Assembly (NCBI GenBank): GCA_002418705.1
Contig: DIEQ01000042.1
Span: 3,056 to 21,562 of the forward strand
Length of the DNA stretch: 18,507 bases
Origin: Mageeibacillus sp. UBA5770
GTDB lineage: Bacteria; Bacillota_A; Clostridia; Saccharofermentanales; Saccharofermentanaceae
Direction: 5' to 3'
The position numbers were made by a program, and so were the translations under genes. The number at the start of each line of letters is the position of its first letter. The stretch's first letter is position 1. The notes beneath the pieces were generated by a model, which saw only the letters and a program-made list of their open reading frames with translations, was not told the origin of the DNA and did not search any database. Below, one piece after another: positions 7,338 to 15,554 of the stretch.

Positions 7338-8893
7338 GTTACAGACACACAATTACAGTGCCACAATTCCCTCAGCGGTGGTTACCGCTAATTCATCTTT
7401 ATGATCCGGATCTTCCTCTTTTCCCGATATATTATTTTCATGTACTGCCGGAAAATGTTGCTGTAGGTGACAGACCGACGGATACACAAAGGGCTTTTGG
7501 TTATGTCGAAAAAATCAATCTTGATGATCAGAATAATCTCAATGTAACCATCGTTGTGAATAAGGATCTTTCAAATACCATAAATCAGGTATATGTTGGC
7601 CCTGTCAGAAATGAAGTTTGTGAAAGACTCGGGCTTTGTAATCCTGTCAGGGTAACAGATATAACAGGTGCGTTAACCGGCCTTACATTAGCCAATCAGG
7701 TATTGATCGAAATATGGCACAGGGTTGTTGCGAATTCGTATGATAACATGTTGCCTTTCGGAAAACTCTGGGATGAGGTACTGGGGCTAACAAGATTTGT
7801 CGCAAGCTGGAATTCACCCGGAGGAAGAAAAGGAGAGCTAATCCAGACCCATTATTTTATGACAAGATTCGGGGAACAAATTCAATCATCCGGAGGAATT
7901 CCTCAGGTAGACTTCTATCTCCTGCCAACAATTCGAGAGCTTCTTGACAGGAACAATCCCCTCAACAGCTTTCCTAAATTTTCTGATCTTCTCGCAGTTT
8001 CAGATGCATTTCAAACTAATTACTGTGGCGTAAAGAATCTGGGTGGAGCTGTGATTTCACGTTTTTTAAATCCACGTGGCGGAAAATTCAATACTGAGGG
8101 CATTCTCTCCATCCTGAATGGAGTGCATATGGCGCATCAGCTGAGACCTTCAGCAATCGAATGCTTTAATACATTTGATAAAGGTCCTCAAAGAACAGTC
8201 ATATATTTGATGCTTCTTTCAGATATCCGCAATGGCAGATTGAATCCGGCAGCTTTAACAGCTGCACAGATGGGTTCTATATATGATGGTCTTGCAAATA
8301 CATACCAGTCTCCTAAAGCTATAGCCATATACGCACAACAGAGTTTTGGCAATCCCACTACCATGCCGGTGGATATATGGATTGATACTTTTTTGCAGTG
8401 GCCTCTGGCGATATTTCCAAAAAAAAATAGATATGAAATAGACTTATTTTCTCTATCAAATAATCTCGGAAAAGTTGAAAGATTAATCTGGGTGACAGCA
8501 CAGGCAAGAAAAGTACATTCGAGAGCATGTGACGATGCTCTGTGGTGTTTAAAATACAGTTCATCACGTGAGCCCCGAGGTGCAAATCCATTTTCGTGCA
8601 ATATATGTCTACCTTCAATAAGAAATGTCTGCCCTGCATATAATCTTATCAGAGATCAATATATCGTTTTTAATACAGCAAGAACAGCTCAGGATACTTT
8701 TGAGATACGCACAAGTGCAAATAACAATGCCACACCGAACCAGCGCTTCATTAGATGTTCTGGAAAGAGCATAGAAATAGATATCATCGATGATTTCTCA
8801 CCTGATGATGATCCGGGTGGCTTTGCCCCGTACCCTGCACGAGGACATAACGGGCAAAGGATAACAGTACAGGATTTTGTAAGCATCTATTGA
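7319..8893 (+). CDS. Unrecognised 524-residue protein with Cys cluster, coupled to the glycosylase
   Basis: Starts inside the glycosylase gene after a strong GGAGGTGA site (7308-7315), so the two are probably co-translated. I do not recognise the family. The N-terminal 130 residues are beta-rich (FGYVEKINLDDQNNLNVTIVV), the middle is helical, and residues 340-440 hold the most telling part: MPVDIWIDTFLQW resembles the Asp-containing strand-helix of HhH-GPD glycosylases (VDTHV-like), and C410-x16-C427-x2-C430-x7-C438 with an extra Cys404 could bind a metal or Fe-S cluster. An acidic tail (DIIDDFSPDDDPGG) follows. It may therefore be a divergent second glycosylase or a partner in the same repair task, but a structural or regulatory role is equally open. 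Clearly real by coupling, codon pattern and length. Confidence 0.7.
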   Translation: MPFESLSYRHTITVPQFPQRWLPLIHLYDPDLPLFPIYYFHVLPENVAVGDRPTDTQRAFGYVEKINLDDQNNLNVTIVVNKDLSNTINQVYVGPVRNEVCERLGLCNPVRVTDITGALTGLTLANQVLIEIWHRVVANSYDNMLPFGKLWDEVLGLTRFVASWNSPGGRKGELIQTHYFMTRFGEQIQSSGGIPQVDFYLLPTIRELLDRNNPLNSFPKFSDLLAVSDAFQTNYCGVKNLGGAVISRFLNPRGGKFNTEGILSILNGVHMAHQLRPSAIECFNTFDKGPQRTVIYLMLLSDIRNGRLNPAALTAAQMGSIYDGLANTYQSPKAIAIYAQQSFGNPTTMPVDIWIDTFLQWPLAIFPKKNRYEIDLFSLSNNLGKVERLIWVTAQARKVHSRACDDALWCLKYSSSREPRGANPFSCNICLPSIRNVCPAYNLIRDQYIVFNTARTAQDTFEIRTSANNNATPNQRFIRCSGKSIEIDIIDDFSPDDDPGGFAPYPARGHNGQRITVQDFVSIY

Positions 8894-8996
8894 ACCTGAT
8901 GATGAAAGAAGACCTAATCCTGTTAAGCTATGATTGTGAATGTTTCGAATAAGCGTCAATCCAAAGTTGAAGGAACGAACACGTGAGGAAAAATCG

Positions 8997-9042
8997 GGGA
9001 CAGCCACCAATTGCCAAACATCCTTTAATCAGTGGCTGTCCC
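8997..9042. repeat. Palindromic REP-like repeat
   Basis: GGGACAGCCAC at 8997-9007 and GTGGCTGTCCC at 9032-9042 form a perfect 11-bp stem with a 24-base loop. It lies in the gap between the R-M cluster and the nuclease gene. No T-run follows, so a dispersed palindrome is more likely than a terminator. Confidence 0.6.
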
Positions 9043-9114
9043 TAATTAACTGACATACACTACCCTACCCTCTATCCTCATTTCATAATACATAAAGGAA
9101 AAACTTTATCAACC

Positions 9115-9687
9115 ATGCCCTCAAAAATATTTCTCTTTAGAACTTCACTCTTCTTATTTGTAATTGTGTGGCTGACAACATTTATAAACTTCGCCATTTC
9201 CCAAGCCGCTATCCGCACAGTCACTGGAACAGTCACCAAAGTATCAGACGGGGATACAATTCATCTGACAACAGCAGAGCAAACAAAACTCAAAGTTAGG
9301 CTGCATGGCATTGATGCACCGGAAACACTTAAAATAAACTACAGCACAGGGCAAGTCAATAAACCGGGGCAGCCTTATGCCGTAGAATCATGGAAAGCGC
9401 TGGAAAATAAAATCATGGGGAAACAGGTAAGGCTGGACATCATTACTATAGATCGTCACAAACGCATGGTAGGAATGATTTGGTTGGATAATCGCAATAT
9501 CAACATTGAGATGATCAGCGAGGGTTACGCTGAGGCTTTTATTGAATACCTTAAAGAACCTTATCGTTCAGAGTTTGTTGAGGCAGAGCGGAAAGCAAGA
9601 TCAGCGAAGAAAGGAATTTGGTTATGGCCGGTATATGAACGCCCAAGAGACTTCCGTCAAAGATTAAAAGTGAATGGATGGGATTAA
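9115..9687 (+). CDS. Exported SNase-like (thermonuclease) nuclease
   Basis: A 190-residue protein of the staphylococcal nuclease family, which cuts DNA and RNA with calcium. A hydrophobic N-terminus (residues 5-30, LFLFVIVWLTTFINFAIS) is a signal peptide or membrane anchor. The OB-fold carries the family signatures: VSDGDTIHL at 43-51 with Asp45 and Asp47, VRLHGIDAPE at 61-70 with Arg62, Asp67 and Glu70, and DRHKRMVGMIWL at 113-124 with Arg117. The conserved end INIEMISEGYAEAF and AERKARSAKKGIWLWP is also present. All key residues look intact, so it should be active outside the cytoplasm. The ribosome site is weak (AAAGGAAAAA, rather far upstream). It is separate from the R-M cluster and may be a lone addition. 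Confidence 0.9.
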   Translation: MPSKIFLFRTSLFLFVIVWLTTFINFAISQAAIRTVTGTVTKVSDGDTIHLTTAEQTKLKVRLHGIDAPETLKINYSTGQVNKPGQPYAVESWKALENKIMGKQVRLDIITIDRHKRMVGMIWLDNRNINIEMISEGYAEAFIEYLKEPYRSEFVEAERKARSAKKGIWLWPVYERPRDFRQRLKVNGWD

Positions 9688-10133
9688 TTACCTTATTTAT
9701 TTAAAGAAAGAATAATTGATTCCCGATAGTCGCACCATCCTTTTGCGCTTTTGTGAACTTCTTCCTGATACTCAGTAGGCACGGCTTTTTTGAATGGATA
9801 CGAGACTTCAATGCGTAATGATCATATCTGCAGAGGCCCCAACATATCCCTTCCGCAATCATTGGCACAGCATCCCACATTTTGGGGTCACTCTTCCATT
9901 GACACACAAAACAGCTTGTCTTATACTCCGACTGTCAAAAAGAAATATCTTATAAAGATAAAACACCATTGCCATATATACTAATTATGATGTGAGAAAA
10001 TGTTATTATGCTCCAAGTATCTGAAGTTGTTATATATTGAATTATTTATAAACTCATTGTTTTTGATCAGACTTCTATTCCAGTAATTCGGCCTGATATG
10101 AGCCCCGTCTGACTTGTGACTCTGGATCAAACA
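9688..10133. other. Gap with a possible broken leftward gene and operon promoter
   Basis: On the minus strand, 9693-9907 reads MCQWKSDPKMWDAVPMIAEG in one frame, then continues more naturally in the next frame (EVSYPFKKAVPTEYQEEVHK) to a stop at 9693, suggesting a frameshifted gene relic of unknown function. Further right, TTGTTA at 10027-10032 and TAAACT at 10049-10054 (16-base spacer) are a weak promoter candidate for the HD operon. Confidence 0.3.
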
Positions 10134-11747
10134 ATGGATATAAAAAACCTCAAGACCGATTTTGATCGATACTTAATAGATTCTGTACTCCCTAGTGATT
10201 TTCTTTTCACCTGTAGAAACGATATTGAGGAATGGCTTAACGCCACTGATAGCAAAGTAATAAATGACCTATCCATAAAATTTCACATTTCTCTGATCCA
10301 ATACCAACTACAAACTATTTTGGATATAAATAGACTTAAGACGCAATATGCCAATATGGTTCCCCTTGATAAACTCATCGAGCATGTTCGCTTGTGCCTA
10401 GCAAATAAATTTTATCGCGATCATATAGCACATATGCTCCGAGTTATGTTTCTCATGCTCTATCTTTCAAAGGTATGCTATAATAAACAACCCTCTATAG
10501 AGCACCTTATGATACCCGCCTTATTCCATGATATCGCGTATCCCCTACAAGAGCAGGCAGCCCTCGTTAATATAGTATCTAGTGTAATGTCAGAAAATTT
10601 TGCTTCCTTTAGTAAGGCATCCTTCAATTCTCATTTCAAGGATGTTACTGAGATAGGGAGGTTTTTTTCCAAGATTTATGAGCAGATTAGAAGAGGCAAG
10701 CTTTTTTCCACTTCGCATGAATCTCTAATAATAGGCGAACTGACTACCAGCCTGCTGTCCAATAACCACGCGTTTCTCAGTGCATTTGAATTGTGGAATG
10801 TGGTCAAAGATAGCCATAAAAATGAAGATTATATACTAAAATCCCTTCTTGCCATAGCACTACATGATTCGACTTTGCATTTTGCAGGTAATTTTGCTCA
10901 GGTTGATGATTCTCTGTTCCCACAGTTATTTTTACTCATATTAGCTGACGAGCTTCAGGAATGGAATAGACCAATTAGGGAGGGTCATAATTATATTGTG
11001 CCAGTGTCTCAATTGGAGATTTCTTATTATAATAGTACGGTCGATATTCTATGCCGATATGAAATTGATAATTATGCTTCTTTTAATCCATTATTCCAGA
11101 TGGCATCAAAAAATGACAGCCTGAAAAGGCTCAAGAGCTCAAGAAATTGGAGGTTGAACTTTGCGAATTTTGATTATCACTTAGCCTCTCACGGGCACGC
11201 AATCTTAGGCCTCTCTGCAAACATGCCATCGGTTTGCTTCACACACCTACCTAAGGAAAATCTTACAATCTCATTAACAGAGGTGTCTTCAGATGCCTAC
11301 ATCCAGTTCTGTTTTACTGAGAGTACTTCAAAAAATATTTCGACAATCTTCAAGAATAATCAGCGGTGTGTTAGGAATGAAAGCATATTTTTACTTGACA
11401 TCGACCCTATGATAATCAGAGACTATATGAAAGGTGCGCTTGCTTTGTACAAGGAGCCAAACAATAAAGATGTCATGCTGTTCATGTCGAAGGATCCCGA
11501 TGTTATATGGCCGAATAAACTTTCAACCTTTACTTTCAAGATTGGGGACATAGGCATGAATGGTTTTATTGAAGATCTGGAATTTGGAGCTATTCATATC
11601 ATACCAGCTGAAACATCGCTCGTTTTACTGAAAAACACAACAGAATCTGAAACACGGACTGTCGGAGCCATTACTTTCGTTAAGAATCTTTATAAATGTA
11701 AAGGAATTCCATTTTTTAATCTTTTTTTAGTTACAAGATTATCTTGA
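10134..11747 (+). CDS. HD-domain phosphohydrolase-like protein
   Basis: A 537-residue protein (GTG 10116 would add six). It carries a metal-binding HD pattern, numbered from ATG 10134: His97 and His100 in RDHIAHMLRV, His132-Asp133 in PALFHDIAYPLQE, His195 in STSHESLIIGE, His244-Asp245 in ALHDSTLHF, and Asp272 in LILADELQEW. The spaced H...HD...H...H...D order suits a two-metal phosphohydrolase or nucleotidase. The last 230 residues are beta-rich and unrecognised, perhaps a sensing or partner domain. HD enzymes in defence often cleave nucleotides or signalling molecules; the substrate here is unknown. It is first in an AT-rich operon, its TGA overlapping the next ATG. I recall HD-CE and PRTase-CE families named as parts of predicted conflict systems, which fits, but this is unchecked. 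Confidence 0.75.
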   Translation: MDIKNLKTDFDRYLIDSVLPSDFLFTCRNDIEEWLNATDSKVINDLSIKFHISLIQYQLQTILDINRLKTQYANMVPLDKLIEHVRLCLANKFYRDHIAHMLRVMFLMLYLSKVCYNKQPSIEHLMIPALFHDIAYPLQEQAALVNIVSSVMSENFASFSKASFNSHFKDVTEIGRFFSKIYEQIRRGKLFSTSHESLIIGELTTSLLSNNHAFLSAFELWNVVKDSHKNEDYILKSLLAIALHDSTLHFAGNFAQVDDSLFPQLFLLILADELQEWNRPIREGHNYIVPVSQLEISYYNSTVDILCRYEIDNYASFNPLFQMASKNDSLKRLKSSRNWRLNFANFDYHLASHGHAILGLSANMPSVCFTHLPKENLTISLTEVSSDAYIQFCFTESTSKNISTIFKNNQRCVRNESIFLLDIDPMIIRDYMKGALALYKEPNNKDVMLFMSKDPDVIWPNKLSTFTFKIGDIGMNGFIEDLEFGAIHIIPAETSLVLLKNTTESETRTVGAITFVKNLYKCKGIPFFNLFLVTRLS

Positions 11748-12703
11748 TGATGGTTAATATAAGTAGAGAAATCACATATTTTATTCTTGATATTATGAAG
11801 AATTACCCTTTTGACCTGATGTTTGCTGTTCAAAGGAAAGGAATGGCAAATATCAAATCATCTGAGGAACTACACAAATATGTAGGTTCAAAGATTTTTT
11901 TTCTTGATGCAACAGAGTTAGCACGGAAAGAGGATATTGTTGGTAAAAAACTGCTTGTTTACGATGACGCTTGTATGACCGGTCAAAATCTAATGGAATC
12001 CGTCGCTAAACTTAAAAGAAAATCAGCAGCAATAATAAAAACTGCTGCACTGACAGTGTGTAAAGATAGTGACTATAAGCCTGATTTTTTTAGATTTTCA
12101 CTTAGTGGTTATGACTTCAATCGTTTTCATTCCATGATATATGATATTCACTTTGGCGATGAACTATATGATGACCACATTTTCTTAAAATTCAGAACTA
12201 AACCGGGTGATCTGGAGAAGTTGCTTAGCTATTTACACCGGATGGGACCTATTATTAAGACATCTGAGTATAGAGACGTAATAGCATATAGCTTATTAGA
12301 TATTAGATCATTATGCCCTGATTTAGGTTTTCAAAAAGTAATTGAAGAAGAGGGTGTTGAAAAGGTCCGCTTTTTCTTTCATACTGACGGAAAGATAAGC
12401 ATAGTACCGAGAATTTATCCTGCTATACATGCGCGACTAATTCAAAAAAAAGACTGCAAGAATTTCCTTCGGCTATGTAGCTATATCGGAGAACGATCTG
12501 AGATTGTATGTGTCAAGTGCATGATATTTGCAATAAACATTAGTGTATTGTCTTCCTTACGGCCACACTTGATTACGGCTTTTAAAGAAAGCGGATACTC
12601 TATTCTTTCTGAAGAAATCAATGATGCTGATTTAAACGCATCTTTTTTCTTTGGAAAGGATAGTATAATAAAAATAAAAAATGAGCTTGGAATGGAGAAC
12701 TAA
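11747..12703 (+). CDS. Phosphoribosyltransferase-like protein
   Basis: A 318-residue protein whose ATG overlaps the stop of the HD gene in a TGATG junction. The type I phosphoribosyltransferase signature is clear: KKLLVYDDACMTGQNLMES (about residues 68-85) holds the acidic pair Asp73-Asp74 and the TG turn that bind PRPP. Before it, FDLMFAVQRKGMANIKSSEEL matches the usual strand and flexible loop of ComF-like or PRTase folds. The C-terminal 170 residues are unrecognised and may accept the partner. PRTases normally exchange a base or pyrophosphate with PRPP; in nucleotide-based conflict systems such a domain could make or use a signal. Coupling to an HD hydrolase points to one pathway. Substrates are unknown. 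Confidence 0.75.
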   Translation: MMVNISREITYFILDIMKNYPFDLMFAVQRKGMANIKSSEELHKYVGSKIFFLDATELARKEDIVGKKLLVYDDACMTGQNLMESVAKLKRKSAAIIKTAALTVCKDSDYKPDFFRFSLSGYDFNRFHSMIYDIHFGDELYDDHIFLKFRTKPGDLEKLLSYLHRMGPIIKTSEYRDVIAYSLLDIRSLCPDLGFQKVIEEEGVEKVRFFFHTDGKISIVPRIYPAIHARLIQKKDCKNFLRLCSYIGERSEIVCVKCMIFAINISVLSSLRPHLITAFKESGYSILSEEINDADLNASFFFGKDSIIKIKNELGMEN

Positions 12704-12704
12704 G

Positions 12705-13055
12705 ATGAGCGCAGAGGGAATTGGCTACATGGAATCTTTGAGGTACCGATTACTTTCCGATGCAATGAAGGTTTTGTTAGAGATGGTTTATGTAAACATG
12801 GATATCTCCAAAAAAAAGGAACGGGCAAATCATAAGAAATACCTAACCTACAGTACGCTATGTCAAAGACTTGAAGGTCAAGTAGAGCCTGATCAAGTAA
12901 GTGTTGCCATAGACTTACTTTTTGATAGGCAAGAGATATCAGCAAGGACAATTAAAGAAGACGACAAATGGGTCAGAGCTTATGCCCCTGCAACCGAATT
13001 AGTCCAGGGAGCGATGACCGCACTGTTCATAAAAACACCACTCACTAACTATTAA
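12705..13055 (+). CDS. Small winged-helix-like protein
   Basis: A 116-residue protein placed directly after the PRTase stop; ATG 12705 is preferred because GGAG stands about seven bases before it, while the earlier ATG 12681 overlaps the previous gene without a site. Residues 10-110 follow a winged-helix plan: YRLLSDAMKVLLEMVYVNMD, then YSTLCQRLEGQVEPDQVSVA and IDLLFDRQEISARTI, then a beta-wing DDKWVRAYAP. It may bind DNA and control the operon, or serve as an adaptor. The match is to a fold pattern, not to a named family. It ends 14 bases before the next gene, again inside the same transcript. Confidence 0.6.
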   Translation: MSAEGIGYMESLRYRLLSDAMKVLLEMVYVNMDISKKKERANHKKYLTYSTLCQRLEGQVEPDQVSVAIDLLFDRQEISARTIKEDDKWVRAYAPATELVQGAMTALFIKTPLTNY

Positions 13056-13069
13056 TAGGATTTTATACC

Positions 13070-14260
13070 ATGTATTCCCTTATTGATCAAGTTGGAGACA
13101 GAATGGAGTTTTTGTTGGAAGACTTACTGACCTGCGCTTACATGCTAAAGCGGGCTTTAGGACTTCGTAATGAGCAAGTAATTGGAAAGACAATGTATTT
13201 TAAGACCATTTCCAATATAATACTTGATGGACGCACAAATAGCTTCATTCAATGGGAGCCACATCCTTTTGGGGCAGTTCCGATCATAAGTGCTATGAAT
13301 GGGTTTCGCTTTCGTTATGATACATATTTACATAGTCCCGAAACTCTTGAATATAGCTTATGGAATTTTCAAAAAGCGGGGCGACAAGGCTATTTTTCCA
13401 TGACCGATGAACAGATTAATCGTATAGAAAAGAAAATTCAGAGTCCACATCGAAAGCACATCCTTGATGGGTACTCTGAAATATACTCTCAACTCTCCAC
13501 TGGTGAACTTAATCAGATGGCTACATGCAGGGATGAGAAAAAGGCATTTTTGTGCACCGATTACGAAGAGAACCTTTGGATAATGAGAATGGAAAATCTG
13601 TTTAGAATATTTGATAAGGAGTTCACAGAATCTGGGAATCCTCTTGGTAGCCAGAACTTCGATGACATTATCAACAAAGTGAAAAAACTTATTGTCGATG
13701 CTGCCGTAACTGCTAGCCAAATAACAGTGAAGATAGAAATGTTTAAACGAAATGGTGAGTTGGTAACGCTACTGAAGAAACGATTTCCGCAGTCGATAAA
13801 TGCACTGGCTCAGGACTTGATTGATAACATCCAGGTCAATCCAATCAGTGATCGACTAAGCAGATTAGAAAAAAGAGGAGTCATGGCGAGAGATCTTACT
13901 TCACTTGTACGTTTGGTATGTAGTGCATTTCGAATAGAGGATGATGTTGAACTCTCAAGATTTGAGCCAATTGGTCAGTTAAAGCTTTTTTCAGACTACA
14001 GCACCGTTATACACAATAGAGCCATTGAAATTGGGAAAAAGTTAAATATTAGAAATAGGAAAGAACTGGCAACAAGAATTATCGAGCACTTAAACCATGG
14101 TATGTTTAAATCATGTATGAGTCTGATAAAAGAAGAGATACTATCGAGATATGTTTCTATGGCAAAAGCCGACCCGTCAAAGCCAGATGGATTTATGAGG
14201 TCTGAATTCACCGTGTTAGATAATTTATCATTGCTAGAGTTTGAAATAAGTTCAGAATAG
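13070..14260 (+). CDS. Unrecognised 396-residue operon protein
   Basis: Starts at an ATG with AGGA eight bases upstream, 14 bases after the winged-helix gene, and is the last gene before the hairpin-rich region. The sequence is largely helical (long Leu/Ile/Lys-rich stretches such as FDDIINKVKKLIVDAAVTAS and LVRLVCSAFRIEDDVELSRF). I found no catalytic motif, transmembrane segment or known domain. The first 100 residues contain Trp/Phe/His-rich blocks (FIQWEPHPFGAVPIISAMNG). By position it could be a toxin effector, a sensor or a scaffold for the HD-PRTase pair; none of these is shown. AT-rich like its neighbours, which supports arrival as one block. Confidence 0.65.
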   Translation: MYSLIDQVGDRMEFLLEDLLTCAYMLKRALGLRNEQVIGKTMYFKTISNIILDGRTNSFIQWEPHPFGAVPIISAMNGFRFRYDTYLHSPETLEYSLWNFQKAGRQGYFSMTDEQINRIEKKIQSPHRKHILDGYSEIYSQLSTGELNQMATCRDEKKAFLCTDYEENLWIMRMENLFRIFDKEFTESGNPLGSQNFDDIINKVKKLIVDAAVTASQITVKIEMFKRNGELVTLLKKRFPQSINALAQDLIDNIQVNPISDRLSRLEKRGVMARDLTSLVRLVCSAFRIEDDVELSRFEPIGQLKLFSDYSTVIHNRAIEIGKKLNIRNRKELATRIIEHLNHGMFKSCMSLIKEEILSRYVSMAKADPSKPDGFMRSEFTVLDNLSLLEFEISSE

Positions 14261-14642
14261 GAACATGTATCTCCAAGTCATTAATATCTTAATACTTGGT
14301 ATTGAAGTGAACAACCACCGACCTTGTCGGTGGCTTTGAGAATGCGGCAAGACATCGGACAATGTCCTTCGCCTCGCCTAATAAGGATTGAAACTTTTTT
14401 TTAAAATATTGTGCACCAACAATGTTGGCTTACTTAAGGTGTGGGGCCTCCGCCCCCACGCCCCACCACTAACAATGTTAGTGGTTTTGAGAGATAAATC
14501 AAATAGGATAAAAGAGAGCACTGCATATCTTGTGGTTGTTCTCCCATTTTAAATCAATCTCCTGAAATAGGATCTCCAATTAATGCTGTTGAGTTGATTG
14601 CTCAAGAGATTCTCGAAGCATTATAGGGATGGGGAACATGGG
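14261..14642. ncRNA. Hairpin-rich noncoding region, candidate structured RNA
   Basis: Six hairpins lie within 14273-14484. CCAAGT/ACTTGG with inner ATTAA/TTAAT spans 14273-14299. CCACCGAC/GTCGGTGG is at 14315-14333. GGACA/TGTCC (14357-14367), CCAACA/TGTTGG (14416-14428) and CCACTAACA/TGTTAGTGG (14466-14484) share an ACAATGT core. A GTGGGG/CCCCAC stem starts at 14441. TTTTTTTT at 14395-14402 and TTTT at 14485-14488 could end transcripts. No ORF is convincing. The region separates the four-gene operon from the OPRTase-like gene, so a structured leader or separate RNA is possible. A terminator cluster is the simpler alternative. Confidence 0.45.
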
Positions 14643-15266
14643 ATGCTCGAAGAACTGAAGAATAGTTTGGCAAAAACATTCTTTGAAATAGGAGCAATTC
14701 GATTTGGATCATTCAAGCTTAAACTCCACGAGGCGAGACCTGAAGCTCCCCTATCGCCAATCTATGTTGATCTTCGCATACTCAGATCGTTCCCGGATGC
14801 AATGGATTTGGCAGTAAAACTATATTTGGAAATAACAAAGACTCTTGTTTTTAACATATACGCCGATATTCCAACTGCTGCGACTCCGATAGTTGCGTTA
14901 TTATCAAACAAAACCAGAAAACCAATGATATCTCCACGTATGACAGAGAAAGATCATGGCACTGGTGAACTCATTGATGGAGTATATGAGGCCGGAATGG
15001 TTGTATTGCTTATTGATGATCTAATAACCAAGGCTGATAGTAAACTTAAGGCTATATCGATAATAGAAAGGAATAAACTGAAAGTAAATGATGTCGTCGT
15101 TCTTATAGACAGAGAACAAGGTGGAATTGCCCAACTTGAAGAGCGAGGATATAAATGCCACACAGCTTACAAGCTCACAGAACTTTTATTATTTTACCTA
15201 AATACAGGCAGTATTGACAAAAATCTTTTTGATCGAGTAGCAGAATATATTTATAAGGCTAAGTGA
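14643..15266 (+). CDS. Orotate phosphoribosyltransferase-like protein, degenerate PRPP loop
   Basis: A 207-residue protein related to orotate phosphoribosyltransferase, which in normal form joins orotate to PRPP in pyrimidine synthesis. The fold markers are FGSFKLKL at 21-28 and PIYVDLRILRSFP at 39-51, as in OPRTase, ADIPTAATPIVAL at 74-86, and the flexible loop KDHGTGELIDG at 103-113. The PRPP loop VLLIDDLITKADS (121-133) keeps the Asp pair but replaces the usual TGG turn with KAD, which should weaken PRPP binding. It may thus act on another substrate or be regulatory. ATG 14643 with GGGGA seven bases upstream is preferred over TTG 14598. It follows the hairpin region and lies left of repeat copy 2. 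Confidence 0.75.
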   Translation: MLEELKNSLAKTFFEIGAIRFGSFKLKLHEARPEAPLSPIYVDLRILRSFPDAMDLAVKLYLEITKTLVFNIYADIPTAATPIVALLSNKTRKPMISPRMTEKDHGTGELIDGVYEAGMVVLLIDDLITKADSKLKAISIIERNKLKVNDVVVLIDREQGGIAQLEERGYKCHTAYKLTELLLFYLNTGSIDKNLFDRVAEYIYKAK

Positions 15267-15327
15267 GCATTTCAACCGAAATCAACGGCTCTACAGAAAC
15301 CAAACACTCTCGCAGTGTACTTCCTAT

Positions 15328-15440
15328 ACCCAACATTTGACATCTCTTGCAGTAAGGTGTATTTTCCAAATCGTATTCAGCAAAAAAAGATGATGGGATG
15401 AATTGATATTGACAAATTAAATAGTATTATGTCCCCAGAA
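15328..15440 (+). repeat. 113-bp dispersed repeat, copy 2
   Basis: Direct copy of the repeat at 4049-4161, about 88% identical to copy 3 by eye. A TTGACA at 15337-15342 with TATTTT at 15360-15365 recurs in the same relative place. The tail continues into an 11-bp tandem duplication (CAGAATTCCCT at 15436-15446 and 15447-15457) and a second GGTATGGTGTCCCC. Confidence 0.85.
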
Positions 15441-15489
15441 TTCCCTCAGAATTCCCTGGTATGGTGTCCCCGGAAATTGAAAATAAACC

Positions 15490-15520
15490 GGGTCAAATGG
15501 CAAGAGTAAAGATTTGACCC
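15490..15520. repeat. Palindromic REP-like repeat
   Basis: GGGTCAAAT at 15490-15498 and ATTTGACCC at 15512-15520 form a 9-bp stem with a 13-base loop, right after the tail of repeat copy 2 and ahead of the small lipoprotein gene. No T-run follows. Confidence 0.5.
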
Positions 15521-15554
15521 CTATTTTCCCCGGACCTGATGTTTCCGCTATCAT

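Noticed and set aside
14364..14394. CRISPR-repeat-like end (AAGGATTGAAAC with a CCTT/AAGG stem)
   Set aside because: The ATTGAAAC ending resembles many CRISPR repeats, but there is only one copy, no second repeat at spacer distance and no cas gene nearby.
14416..14484. attC-like integron site (CACCAAC ... GTTAGTG)
   Set aside because: The outer heptamers nearly pair, but the inner L-type pairs do not, and no integrase is present. The individual hairpins explain the sequence better.
10134..15266. Retron or reverse-transcriptase system
   Set aside because: The hairpin-rich RNA plus a PRTase suggested a retron, but no reverse transcriptase with a YxDD motif is encoded.
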